Assembly (NCBI RefSeq): GCF_040096615.1
Contig: NZ_JBBMEJ010000008.1
Coordinates: forward strand, 1 to 64,000
DNA length: 64,000 nucleotides
Source: Blautia_A aquisgranensis
GTDB taxonomy: Bacteria; Bacillota; Clostridia; Lachnospirales; Lachnospiraceae
Reading direction: 5' to 3'
The notes beneath the pieces were generated by a model. It was given only the letters and a program-made list of their open reading frames with translations, was not told the origin of the DNA and did no database searches. Below are positions 17,438 through 26,120 of this stretch, piece by piece (positions within the stretch are counted from its first letter, which is position 1; each line of letters starts with the position of its first letter). The position numbers were made by a program, and so were the translations under genes.

Positions 17438-19112
17438 GTTTCTTCATATCCTCCTCATCAAATACATCATCAAGGTTCGCACCAGCCGGTACCATCGGGA
17501 ACACACTCAGATCCTGATCGATCCAGCAATCCAGAACGACAGGTCCCTCAAATGCCAGTGCCTCCTTAAGTGCAGGTTCTACGTCTTCCATTTTTGTAAC
17601 ACGAATGGCTTTTGCACCCAGTGCTTCTGATAATTTCACAAAATCAACAGCATCATCCAGTACTGTGGAAGAGTATCTCTTTCCATAGAAAAGCGTCTGC
17701 CACTGACGCACCATTCCAAGTACATGGTTGTTCATAACAATCTGGATCAGCTGTCTGCCACAGCGCGCTGCAGTTGCCAGTTCATTCATATTCATACGGA
17801 AGCATCCGTCACCTGCAATATTTACAACTGTTTTTTCCGGTCTGCCCATCTTGGCACCGATCGCAGCACCGAGGCCGTAGCCCATGGTTCCTAGACCACC
17901 GGAAGTAAGAAGAGTTCTTGGCTCTTTATATTTATAATACTGTGCCGCCCACATCTGATGCTGTCCAACATCTGTTGAGATAATGGCATCACCATTTGTC
18001 AGCTCATAAAGCTTCTCTATAATATATGGTCCTGTAAGCTGTGTGTGATCATAATTAAGCGGATATTTTTCTTTCAGCTCCTGGATATGTGCGATCCATT
18101 CCGGATGTTCTTTTTCCGGAACATCTTCGAGAAGTCGTTTCAGGACTTCCTTCACATCTCCGATCACGCTTGCATCTACTGTGATATTTTTGTTGATCTC
18201 CGCTGCATCTACATCGATCTGAAGAATCTTTGCATTATGGGCAAAAGTCTTCGTATTTCCTGTAACACGGTCACTGAAACGTGCTCCAAGAACAATAAGA
18301 AGATCGCATTCCGTCACACCGAGATCTGATGTTTTGGTTCCGTGCATTCCCACCATTCCGGTATAGAAAGGATCTTCTCCCGGGAATGTACCCTTGCCCA
18401 TCAGTGTATCGCAGACCGGAGCCTGGATTCTGTGTGCAAGTTCACGAACTTCTTTGTCTGCACCGGAGATCACACAGCCGCCGCCAACAAAAATGAACGG
18501 TTTTTTTGCTTCTTTGATCATTTCCAGTGCCTGATCCATATCCTCCTTGCGGATATTTTTGATCTCACGGTTGACTGTTGCCGGATGGCATGGCTCATAC
18601 TCATATTTCATTCCTGTGATATCCTTCGGAACATCTACAAGAACCGGGCCAGGTCTGCCGCTTTTTGCAATATAAAATGCTCTTCTCAAGGTATCTGCAA
18701 GATCCTCGATATTTTTTACGATAAAACTGTATTTTGTCACAGGCATTACGATTCCTGCGATATCAACCTCCTGGAAAGAATCTCTTCCCAGGAGTGGTCT
18801 TCCTACATTTGCTGTGATGGCTACCATCGGCACGGAATCCATATATGCAGTAGCGATTCCGGTTACCAGGTTGGTGGCTCCGGGACCGGATGTTGCCAGG
18901 CAGACGCCTACTTTTCCGGTTGCTCTTGCGTAACCGTCAGCTGCATGGGATGCTCCCTGCTCATGAGAGGTCAGTACATGTGTGATCTCATCTTTGTATT
19001 CATATAAAGCATCGTAAACATTTAAGATCGCGCCGCCCGGATATCCAAATACCGTATCAACGCCCTGTTCCTTCAGACATTCTACAATGATCTCTGCACC
19101 TGTAAGCTGCAT
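17430..19112 (-). CDS. ilvB: Acetolactate synthase, large subunit
   Basis: The 560-residue ThDP enzyme condenses two pyruvates (or pyruvate and 2-ketobutyrate), the first step of valine, leucine and isoleucine synthesis. It has FGYPGGAILNVYDAL at the N-terminus, the catalytic Glu in TSHEQGASHAADGYA, and the ThDP motif GDGCFRMNMNELATAAR. The C-terminal QWQTLFYGKRYSST block is of the biosynthetic AHAS type. No small regulatory subunit (ilvN) is visible nearby, so it must be elsewhere or dispensable. Confidence 0.95.
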   Translation of the reverse strand: MQLTGAEIIVECLKEQGVDTVFGYPGGAILNVYDALYEYKDEITHVLTSHEQGASHAADGYARATGKVGVCLATSGPGATNLVTGIATAYMDSVPMVAITANVGRPLLGRDSFQEVDIAGIVMPVTKYSFIVKNIEDLADTLRRAFYIAKSGRPGPVLVDVPKDITGMKYEYEPCHPATVNREIKNIRKEDMDQALEMIKEAKKPFIFVGGGCVISGADKEVRELAHRIQAPVCDTLMGKGTFPGEDPFYTGMVGMHGTKTSDLGVTECDLLIVLGARFSDRVTGNTKTFAHNAKILQIDVDAAEINKNITVDASVIGDVKEVLKRLLEDVPEKEHPEWIAHIQELKEKYPLNYDHTQLTGPYIIEKLYELTNGDAIISTDVGQHQMWAAQYYKYKEPRTLLTSGGLGTMGYGLGAAIGAKMGRPEKTVVNIAGDGCFRMNMNELATAARCGRQLIQIVMNNHVLGMVRQWQTLFYGKRYSSTVLDDAVDFVKLSEALGAKAIRVTKMEDVEPALKEALAFEGPVVLDCWIDQDLSVFPMVPAGANLDDVFDEEDMKKHE

Positions 19113-19124
19113 GTCTGTTCCTCC

Positions 19125-20798
19125 TTATTTTGCTTTCGGTACTTCCAGGATCGCACCACGGTTTCCGGATGTTACCATGGAAGCATATCTTGCCAGATAT
19201 CCGGTTGTTACCTTCGGCTCTCTTGGCTGCCATTTCTCTCTTCTTGCCTGCATCTCCTCATCGGAAACCTTGATCTCAAGCTTCAGTTCCGGAATATTGA
19301 TGCTGATGATATCACCTTCCTCTACAAGGGCGATCGGACCGCCTACTGCTGCCTCCGGTGATACATGTCCAATAGCTGCTCCTCTGGATGCACCGCTGAA
19401 ACGTCCGTCTGTGATCAGCGCTACAGAAGAACCAAGTCCCATTCCCACGATCGCGGAAGTCGGGTTCAGCATCTCTCTCATTCCAGGACCGCCTTTCGGT
19501 CCTTCATAACGGATGACAACAACATCACCCTCTACGATCTTTCCGCTCTTAATCGCTACGATCGCATCATCCTCGCTGTCAAATACTCTTGCAGGGCCTT
19601 CATGTACCAACATCTCCGGTACAACTGCGGAACGTTTTACAACGCCGCCGTCCGGTGCAAGATTACCTTTCAGTACGGCAAGTCCACCGGTCTTTGTATA
19701 CGGATTGTCGATCGGGCGGATAACCTCAGGATTTAAGTTTACACAGTTCTTGATGTTCTCTCCCACTGTTTTTCCTGTTACTGTCATGCACTCTGTATGA
19801 AGAAGTCCAAGCTTGTTCAGCTCATTCATAACCGCATAAACACCGCCGGCCTCGTTCAGGTCCTCCATATAAGTCGGGCCTGCCGGTGCAAGGTGGCAAA
19901 GGTTCGGAGTCTTCTCACTGATCTCATTTGCGAAGCTGATATCAAAGTCCATTCCGATCTCATGCGCGATAGCAGGAAGATGAAGCATACTGTTTGTGGA
20001 GCATCCAAGTGCCATATCTACAGTAAGGGCATTTAAGATTGCCTCTTTTGTCATGATATCTCTTGGGCGGATGTTCCTTCTGTACATTTCCATTACCTGC
20101 ATTCCTGCATGCTTTGCAAGACGGATACGTTCAGAATATACGGCCGGGATGGTACCGTTTCCTTTCAGGCCCATACCGAGAACCTCTGTCAGGCAGTTCA
20201 TGCTGTTTGCAGTGTACATACCGGAACATGATCCACAGGTCGGGCATGTCTTATTCTCAAACTCTGTCAGATCTTCTGCGCTGATGGTTCCTGCTGCATA
20301 GGAGCCTACAGCCTCGAACATACTGGAAAGACTTGTCTTATGACCTTTTACATGACCTGCAAGCATCGGGCCGCCGCTTACGAATACAGTCGGAACATTG
20401 ATTCTTGCTGCTGCCATCAGAAGTCCGGGTACGTTTTTATCACAGTTCGGGACCATGACAAGTGCATCAAACTGATGTGCCATTGCCATAGCCTCTGTGG
20501 AATCCGCGATCAGATCACGTGTTACAAGAGAATATTTCATTCCAACGTGTCCCATTGCGATTCCGTCACATACAGCGATCGCCGGGAATACTACCGGTGT
20601 ACCGCCTGCCATTGCCACGCCAAGCTTTACGGCATTTACAATCTTGTCAAGGTTCATATGCCCCGGTACGATCTCGTTATAGGAACTTACGATTCCTACC
20701 AGTGGTTTATCCATTTCTTCTTTTGTCATTCCAAGAGCATTGAACAGGGAACGGTGTGGTGCCTGCTGTGTGCCTTTTTTTACGGTATCACTTCTCAT
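19125..20798 (-). CDS. ilvD: Dihydroxyacid dehydratase
   Basis: The 557-residue Fe-S enzyme dehydrates 2,3-dihydroxy acids to 2-keto acids in branched-chain amino acid synthesis. Signature blocks are CDKNVPGLLMAAARINVPT, TCGSCSGMYTANSMNCL with cluster cysteines, and ITDGRFSGASRGAAIGHVSP. Length is standard. It lies 12 bp before ilvB and 67 bp after leuB in one operon. Confidence 0.97.
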   Translation of the reverse strand: MRSDTVKKGTQQAPHRSLFNALGMTKEEMDKPLVGIVSSYNEIVPGHMNLDKIVNAVKLGVAMAGGTPVVFPAIAVCDGIAMGHVGMKYSLVTRDLIADSTEAMAMAHQFDALVMVPNCDKNVPGLLMAAARINVPTVFVSGGPMLAGHVKGHKTSLSSMFEAVGSYAAGTISAEDLTEFENKTCPTCGSCSGMYTANSMNCLTEVLGMGLKGNGTIPAVYSERIRLAKHAGMQVMEMYRRNIRPRDIMTKEAILNALTVDMALGCSTNSMLHLPAIAHEIGMDFDISFANEISEKTPNLCHLAPAGPTYMEDLNEAGGVYAVMNELNKLGLLHTECMTVTGKTVGENIKNCVNLNPEVIRPIDNPYTKTGGLAVLKGNLAPDGGVVKRSAVVPEMLVHEGPARVFDSEDDAIVAIKSGKIVEGDVVVIRYEGPKGGPGMREMLNPTSAIVGMGLGSSVALITDGRFSGASRGAAIGHVSPEAAVGGPIALVEEGDIISINIPELKLEIKVSDEEMQARREKWQPREPKVTTGYLARYASMVTSGNRGAILEVPKAK

Positions 20799-20865
20799 TT
20801 ATCAGGATTCTCCTTTTTTTATTCTTTACGATATGTTTCTGTATCTCTTATCTGTTCCGGTTTAT

Positions 20866-21951
20866 TTATGCGATAGCGTCTGCAATCAGGTCTCCCATCT
20901 CTTTTGTTCCGACAGGTTTGCATCCGTCTGACATGATATCGCCTGTTCTGTATCCGTCTGTCAGGACCTTCTGTACTGCTGCTTCTACTGCATCTGCTTC
21001 TTTGTCAAGATCCAGAGAATATCTCAGCATCATAGCTGCAGAAAGGATAGTTGCGATCGGATTTGCCTTGTTCTGGCCTGCGATATCCGGCGCGGAACCG
21101 TGGCTTGGCTCATAAAGACCAAGTTTTGTCTCATTTAAGCTTGCGGAAGAAAGCATTCCGATAGATCCTGTCACCATGCTTGCCTCATCAGAGAGGATAT
21201 CTCCAAACATGTTCTCTGTAAGGATAACATCGAACTGTTTCGGGTCACGTACCAGCTGCATTGCACAGTTATCTACAAGCATATGCTCCAGTGTTACATC
21301 TGGATAATCTTTTGCAACATCTTCCACAACGCTTCTCCAGAGTCTGGAGGAATCAAGAACGTTTGCCTTATCTACGCTTGTTACTTTATTTCTTCTCTTA
21401 CGTGCGATCTCAAAAGCCTTGATGGCAATACGGCGGATTTCATTCTCATTATAAGAAAGAGTATCCACTGCTGTGCGGACTCCGTTCTCTTCCGTAGTCT
21501 TTCTGGCTCCGAAATAAAGTCCTCCTGTAAGCTCTCTTACGATGATCATGTCAAAACCATCTCCAATGATCTCATCACGAAGCGGGCATGCATCGCGAAG
21601 CTCATTGTAAAGATATGCAGGACGAAGATTTGCAAAAAGGTTCAGGGCTTTACGTATCGCAAGAAGTCCTGCCTCCGGACGTTTGGATGGCTCCAGCTTA
21701 TACCATGGGGATGTTTTGGCATCACCACCGATGGAACCCATCAGTACTGCATCAGAAGCTTTTGCCTGGGCAATGGCTTCCTCTGTAAGAGGTACTCCGT
21801 GAGCATCAATGGATGCACCTCCTAAAAGAACCTCTGTGTATGAAAATTTATGACTGTATTTCTCGCATACTTTGTCTAAAACTTTTCTGGCCTCGGCTAC
21901 AATTTCCGGGCCGATTCCATCTCCCGGAATCAGGGCAATTTTGTACTCCAT
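20866..21951 (-). CDS. leuB: 3-isopropylmalate dehydrogenase
   Basis: The 361-residue enzyme oxidatively decarboxylates 3-isopropylmalate in leucine synthesis. It shows GDGIGPEIVAEA, the REL(T/S)GG substrate segment (VRELTGGLYFG), DKANVLDSSRLW, and NMFGDILSDEASMVTGSIGM. It is the first gene of leuB-ilvD-ilvB-serC-serA. The leuA and leuCD partners are not in the window. GGAGGAG precedes the ATG. Confidence 0.96.
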   Translation of the reverse strand: MEYKIALIPGDGIGPEIVAEARKVLDKVCEKYSHKFSYTEVLLGGASIDAHGVPLTEEAIAQAKASDAVLMGSIGGDAKTSPWYKLEPSKRPEAGLLAIRKALNLFANLRPAYLYNELRDACPLRDEIIGDGFDMIIVRELTGGLYFGARKTTEENGVRTAVDTLSYNENEIRRIAIKAFEIARKRRNKVTSVDKANVLDSSRLWRSVVEDVAKDYPDVTLEHMLVDNCAMQLVRDPKQFDVILTENMFGDILSDEASMVTGSIGMLSSASLNETKLGLYEPSHGSAPDIAGQNKANPIATILSAAMMLRYSLDLDKEADAVEAAVQKVLTDGYRTGDIMSDGCKPVGTKEMGDLIADAIA

Positions 21952-22020
21952 TTTTATTCACTCCTCCGATTTTCCCCTGTGCTGTAAAGTTTTACTGCAC
22001 TGGCGTGGATAATTGTTATT

Positions 22021-22049
22021 ATCATAACGCACTTTTCGACGGATTTCAA
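22021..22049 (-). promoter_or_regulatory. Promoter of the leuB-serA operon
   Basis: TTGAAA (22049-22044), a 17-bp spacer and TATGAT (22026-22021) lie on the minus strand. The implied leader of about 60 nt is too short for a T-box and shows no leader peptide. Confidence 0.7.
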
Positions 22050-22082
22050 CCTATTAAATAGATAAAGTTTTGTCATCCCCTC

Positions 22083-22122
22083 AAAAAAGGGCCGCCATAC
22101 CTTTTTTTCGGTATGGCAGCCC
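22083..22122 (-). terminator. Terminator after the ydjIGH-like operon
   Basis: Thirteen-bp arms GGGCTGCCATACC and GGTATGGCGGCCC (one mismatch) close a short loop and are followed by TTTTTT on the minus strand. It separates the membrane-stress module from the leuB promoter. Confidence 0.85.
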
Positions 22123-22170
22123 TGGCTGTTTTTCTTCTGTTTGTCTTCGATTTATGCCTGTCAAAACTTC

Positions 22171-22971
22171 TCAGAACTTTCCGCTGGAACCCCCGAAGGT
22201 ATCTCCTGATGAAGAAGTATGAGTGGTGGAACCGCCGCTGTGCTCCTCTTCTTTCGGTTTGGCAGTTCTTGATACTGTCCTGTAGAGATAAAAATCGTTG
22301 CTCTTTGTTACTTCCATGCTGCCTTTTCTCACATAGGAAGCTGCCTGATCCTGCTTCTGTACAGTTTTCAGCTTTCTTCTCATATTTCCGGTTACAAGAA
22401 GACCAGCCACAATGCCGACTCCTATTGCGATCAGAAGATTCGCACCTACATCAAAAGGTTCCTTTGGCAGATTATCTACATCATATGGTTCTCCCGATTC
22501 TGCCTGCATGATAAAATCGTCACACTGCAGGGCAAAAGTCTGAAACGCTTCACTGTAATCCCCGTCACTTAAATACGGCTTCACCTGATCCATTATATAG
22601 GACTGTCCTGCATCCGTAAAGGCATCAATAGCATATCCGTGGGTCGCAATGGCCCAGTTGCGATCCCCCATATCTACCAGAAACAGAATTCCGTCACGAT
22701 TCTCCCCCTGGCCATAACCATGGTCAGTAAAATAATCGTCCGCATATTCCTGAGCTGTTTTTCCCCCGAGGCTATCTGTGGTGACGATCACAACGTCTAC
22801 TTCTCCCCGTTCACTGATATCATCCAGCGAAGCACTTAAAGTATCCTGCTCATCTGCACTTAAAAGCCCGGCCTGATCTGCCAGACGGTTTTCTGTCCCT
22901 GCCCATACAGGAAAGGCGCATGCCAGACATAAAAGGATCGCTGTGAGAAATATGGATATTCTTTTTTTCAT
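22171..22971 (-). CDS. TPM-domain membrane protein (YdjH-like)
   Basis: The 266-residue protein has a signal sequence (residues 1-24, ending near FPVWAG), an extracytoplasmic TPM domain (about 28-150) with NRDGILFLVDMGDRNWAIATHGYA, a membrane segment near 172-192 (LLIAIGVGIVAGLLVTG), and a Ser/Gly-rich C-terminus ending GGSSGKF, common in this family. ATG 22971 is used because AAGGAGG lies eight bases upstream. Last of three genes resembling B. subtilis ydjI, ydjG and ydjH, whose products work with PspA in membrane stress. The functional link is inferred. Confidence 0.85.
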   Translation of the reverse strand: MKKRISIFLTAILLCLACAFPVWAGTENRLADQAGLLSADEQDTLSASLDDISERGEVDVVIVTTDSLGGKTAQEYADDYFTDHGYGQGENRDGILFLVDMGDRNWAIATHGYAIDAFTDAGQSYIMDQVKPYLSDGDYSEAFQTFALQCDDFIMQAESGEPYDVDNLPKEPFDVGANLLIAIGVGIVAGLLVTGNMRRKLKTVQKQDQAASYVRKGSMEVTKSNDFYLYRTVSRTAKPKEEEHSGGSTTHTSSSGDTFGGSSGKF

Positions 22972-22984
22972 AACACGCACCTCC

Positions 22985-24070
22985 TTATAATGCCCAGATC
23001 AGATACAGGATGATATATGCGATCACAGTCACAATTCCCGTAGTTCCTGCAAACCATCTGGCAAAAGCACTCTTGTCAGTAGGCAGATTACCGACGAATT
23101 TACCTGTCTGCCCGTTCATGGCAAATATGTAGTTCTCGCCCTTCCACCTGGTCTGAAGAACCCATACAGGATACAGGGCATATTTCGTAGTTCCGTTCTT
23201 CAGCCGGATACTGGTATTCTCAGGAATCACGCTTGAATAACCTTTTACAGTATCCCGGAATGCCTCCTCTGTACTGTGACGGATACGCTCATTGGCACGT
23301 TCTATACACTCTTCTGCCGTTACATCGTACTTATCTGCAAAATATCCGGCCAGATAAGCTGTCTGAAAATCTACCGCCTCCCTGAAATCAAAAGGCTCTA
23401 TGGATTCCATCAGATCATTCTCCATGCTTTTGGAACCATCCACAGGCACATGGTCGAAACCGATCGAACCTTTTCTGTGTATGGAATAATAGCTGGTTTC
23501 TGTATAATCATAGTCCTTATCGCTCCAAAATCGGGTCTTTGTTCCCTTATAGCGGATATCTGCATTGGCATCTGTATCATAAAGCCAGAACGGAACATAA
23601 ATTCCCTTTACCTCACTGATATGGTTCTCCGTCTTAAAAGCTTTTGGCAGAAGCCGTTTGCCTGTAAAATGCTGCTTCAGCTTCTCTTTGGCTGCCTTTT
23701 TATCTAACTTAAATGGGATCACATAGTCCGGCTTCAGTACTCCGGAAAGATTTCCCGTCATAACTACAGGACTTCCACAGAACGGGCAGGCAGTAGCTGC
23801 AGTGTTGACATCACCCACAATCTCACCGCCACATGATTTGCACACATAAGTACGTAAACCTTCGCTTTCCCCTTCCTGCCATTCATCACCGGCCTCATCC
23901 GACCAGCTCATATCCTCCGGCTCTTCCTCTTCCACAGACTGCGCATATTCTGACAATGTCTTAACATCAAATTCCGTGTCACAATATGGGCACTTCATCT
24001 TCTGTACGGAACTGTCAAATTCTATGGAACCGCCACAGTACGGACACTTAAATTCCTGCATTTTCGCCAT
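22985..24070 (-). CDS. Zinc-ribbon membrane protein (YdjG-like)
   Basis: The 361-residue protein starts with two paired CPYC zinc ribbons (FKCPYCGGSIEF, MKCPYCDTEF), then a third ribbon with YVCKSCGG and TACPFCGSPVVM near residues 75-105. A soluble domain follows, and one C-terminal membrane helix (TGIVTVIAYIILYLIWAL) anchors it. It is related to B. subtilis YdjG, which forms a membrane complex with the TPM protein. It sits 15 bp after the SPFH gene and 13 bp before the TPM gene. Confidence 0.85.
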   Translation of the reverse strand: MAKMQEFKCPYCGGSIEFDSSVQKMKCPYCDTEFDVKTLSEYAQSVEEEEPEDMSWSDEAGDEWQEGESEGLRTYVCKSCGGEIVGDVNTAATACPFCGSPVVMTGNLSGVLKPDYVIPFKLDKKAAKEKLKQHFTGKRLLPKAFKTENHISEVKGIYVPFWLYDTDANADIRYKGTKTRFWSDKDYDYTETSYYSIHRKGSIGFDHVPVDGSKSMENDLMESIEPFDFREAVDFQTAYLAGYFADKYDVTAEECIERANERIRHSTEEAFRDTVKGYSSVIPENTSIRLKNGTTKYALYPVWVLQTRWKGENYIFAMNGQTGKFVGNLPTDKSAFARWFAGTTGIVTVIAYIILYLIWAL

Positions 24071-24085
24071 ATTTCCACCTCCTGC

Positions 24086-25426
24086 TTACACAGCATCCTC
24101 CGTTCCAAAAGGATCTCCGCACTCCGGGCAGAATTTCGGCGGATTCTCCGGGTCAGCCGGTTCCCATCCGCACTTGCTGCAACGATATCTCATCTTCTTC
24201 TCCGGTTTCCTGGCTCCGCAGTTCATACAGAATTTACCTTTGTTCACAGTACCGCAGGAACAGGTCCAGCTCTCATCTGCAGGTCTTGGTGCGCCACATT
24301 CCGGACAGAACTTGCCTGTGGAAACCGCACCGCAGCTGCATGTCCAGGAATCTCCTCCTGATACCGGCTGAAGCTTCGGCTGAGGCTGTGTGTTCTGTGC
24401 TGCCGCCTGTGCCTGCTGGTTCTGTCCCATCTCAAAAAGCTGCTGCGCATTCAGTCCGCCTGCATTGGATGCCATTCCCATTCCCATAAAGCCAGTCATG
24501 GCACCTGCTGAATTAGACGCTGCTGCTTTCATGGCATCTGCCTGCGCACCGGTCAGTGTGGCTGCTGCCATGGAAGGATCACGCATCATTGCAGTGCGCT
24601 GTGCCTGTTTGATCATCTCTGCATCCTCATCCGGAAGTGTGACAGACCCAAGTGCAACGCTTACAACCTTCAGACCGCGAAGCTGCTCCCATTTGGCAGA
24701 AAGAACCTCATTCATTGCATTCTCAAGCTCTGTATTATGGGTTACGATCTGATTGGGACGGAGTTCCAGCTCGGAAAGCCGTCCAAAAGCCGGCTGCAGT
24801 GCACTTACAAACTCTGTTTTCAGCTGGCTGTCAAGTTCCTCTCTTGTGTACTCCTGCTCTACATTTCCGCACACATTAGTATAAAAAAGAAGAGGATCTG
24901 CAATCCTGTAGGAATATACGCCATGACAACGCACAGACACATCAATATCCAGTCCGATCCTGGAATCCACAACACGGAACGGGATCGGTGTCGGAGTTCC
25001 AAATTTATTATCTACTAGCTCCTTGGTATTAAAATAATAAACCCTCTGATCCTTACCTGTATCTCCACCGTATGCAAAACGCTTGCCGATGGTCTGGAAG
25101 GTACTGCGGATACCTTCCCCAAGGCTTCCTGCAAAAATACTTGGTTCTGTGGATGCGTCGTAAGTATACTCTCCCGGATCTGCGCAGATATCCACAACTT
25201 TCCCCTGCTCTACGATCATCATGCACTGACCGTCTGCTACTGCGATCCCGCTTCCGCTGGTAATGATATTGTCACTGCCTCTCTTATTGGAAGATCTGGA
25301 TGATGTACGCTTCGTTCCTTTTACTACCATCACTTCTTTATCCATTGCCTCACAGTAAAAAAATTCTTTCCACTGATCTGCCATTGTACTTCCTGCTGCA
25401 CCTGCCGCTGCTCTTATAAGCCCCAT
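24086..25426 (-). CDS. SPFH-domain protein with C-terminal zinc ribbons (YdjI-like)
   Basis: The 446-residue protein has an SPFH/band-7-like domain (roughly 20-300), an Ala/Gln/Met-rich linker (about 300-365) and three C-terminal zinc ribbons: WTCSCGAVSTGKFCPECGAP, WTCSCGTVNKGKFCMNCGAR and YRCSKCGWEP..FCPECGD. It resembles B. subtilis YdjI, which recruits PspA to the membrane; no pspA is beside it here. It is the first gene of the three-gene unit, with AAAGGGG before the ATG. Confidence 0.87.
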   Translation of the reverse strand: MGLIRAAAGAAGSTMADQWKEFFYCEAMDKEVMVVKGTKRTSSRSSNKRGSDNIITSGSGIAVADGQCMMIVEQGKVVDICADPGEYTYDASTEPSIFAGSLGEGIRSTFQTIGKRFAYGGDTGKDQRVYYFNTKELVDNKFGTPTPIPFRVVDSRIGLDIDVSVRCHGVYSYRIADPLLFYTNVCGNVEQEYTREELDSQLKTEFVSALQPAFGRLSELELRPNQIVTHNTELENAMNEVLSAKWEQLRGLKVVSVALGSVTLPDEDAEMIKQAQRTAMMRDPSMAAATLTGAQADAMKAAASNSAGAMTGFMGMGMASNAGGLNAQQLFEMGQNQQAQAAAQNTQPQPKLQPVSGGDSWTCSCGAVSTGKFCPECGAPRPADESWTCSCGTVNKGKFCMNCGARKPEKKMRYRCSKCGWEPADPENPPKFCPECGDPFGTEDAV

Positions 25427-25623
25427 AAAACCGACCCCTTTCTGAATTCTTGTTTCTGTTTATTATTTTATTATATTATAAAAAGATACGCACTCTCATT
25501 TCTGATAGTAATATCATTATCGCATGATTTTTTCAAAAAATCCACTCTTTTCCATGCAATATTTCACATATCCTGTTATTTCGGCATATATCGTCAAAAA
25601 TAAAATTTCCCGTCCTCAGCAGC

Positions 25624-25656
25624 CAAAAAAAGACACCGCGCATCAAACGCAGTGCC
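25624..25656 (-). terminator. Terminator after yajC
   Basis: Nine-bp arms GGCACTGCG and CGCGGTGTC (two G.U pairs) are followed by seven or more T on the minus strand, 28 bp beyond the yajC stop. The rest of 25427-25683 holds no recognisable gene. Confidence 0.7.
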
Positions 25657-25683
25657 TCTCTTCACTCTCATATTCCAGGTGCA

Positions 25684-25998
25684 TTAAGCAGATGCCTGAT
25701 CTGCCTTCTCAACCTCGGCAATTGCCTGTTTTCTCATTGGGATACGGCAGTTTTTGTTGTTACCGAACTCAACGATAACATCTTCCTCTGTCATATCAAT
25801 AACAACACCATAAAAACCGCTGGTAGTAACAACGCTGTCACCAACCTCCATGCTGTTTAACATAGTCTGTGTTCTCTTCTGCTCTTTCTTCTGCGGACGG
25901 ATCATCATGAAGTACATAATTCCGAAAAGAACTACGATCCATACGATACCAAGACCTGCGCTGAGTCCGCCAGCCGCTGCTGTAGATGATGCGATCAT
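25684..25998 (-). CDS. yajC: Preprotein translocase subunit YajC
   Basis: The 104-residue protein has one N-terminal membrane helix (LGIVWIVVLFGIMYFMMIRP) followed by QKKEQKRTQTMLNSMEVGD and the VVTTSGFYGVV segment of the YajC domain. It is an accessory of the SecDF-YajC complex. GGAGGAATTG precedes the ATG. Position after tgt is a very common arrangement in bacteria. Confidence 0.95.
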   Translation of the reverse strand: MIASSTAAAGGLSAGLGIVWIVVLFGIMYFMMIRPQKKEQKRTQTMLNSMEVGDSVVTTSGFYGVVIDMTEEDVIVEFGNNKNCRIPMRKQAIAEVEKADQASA

Positions 25999-26120
25999 TC
26001 CAATTCCTCCTGCTTAAGTTCAATTAATATGCGGTTTCCCGCCGTTTCTGACCTAAAAAGTGTCACTTCGTACTATCATACACAAAAATCCACGATTCTT
26101 CAAGGGTTTTCTTATATTTT

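Noticed and set aside
21952..22020. T-box or leader-peptide attenuator before leuB
   Set aside because: The leader from the proposed promoter is only about 60 nt, without T-box sequence, leucine-rich peptide or terminator hairpin.
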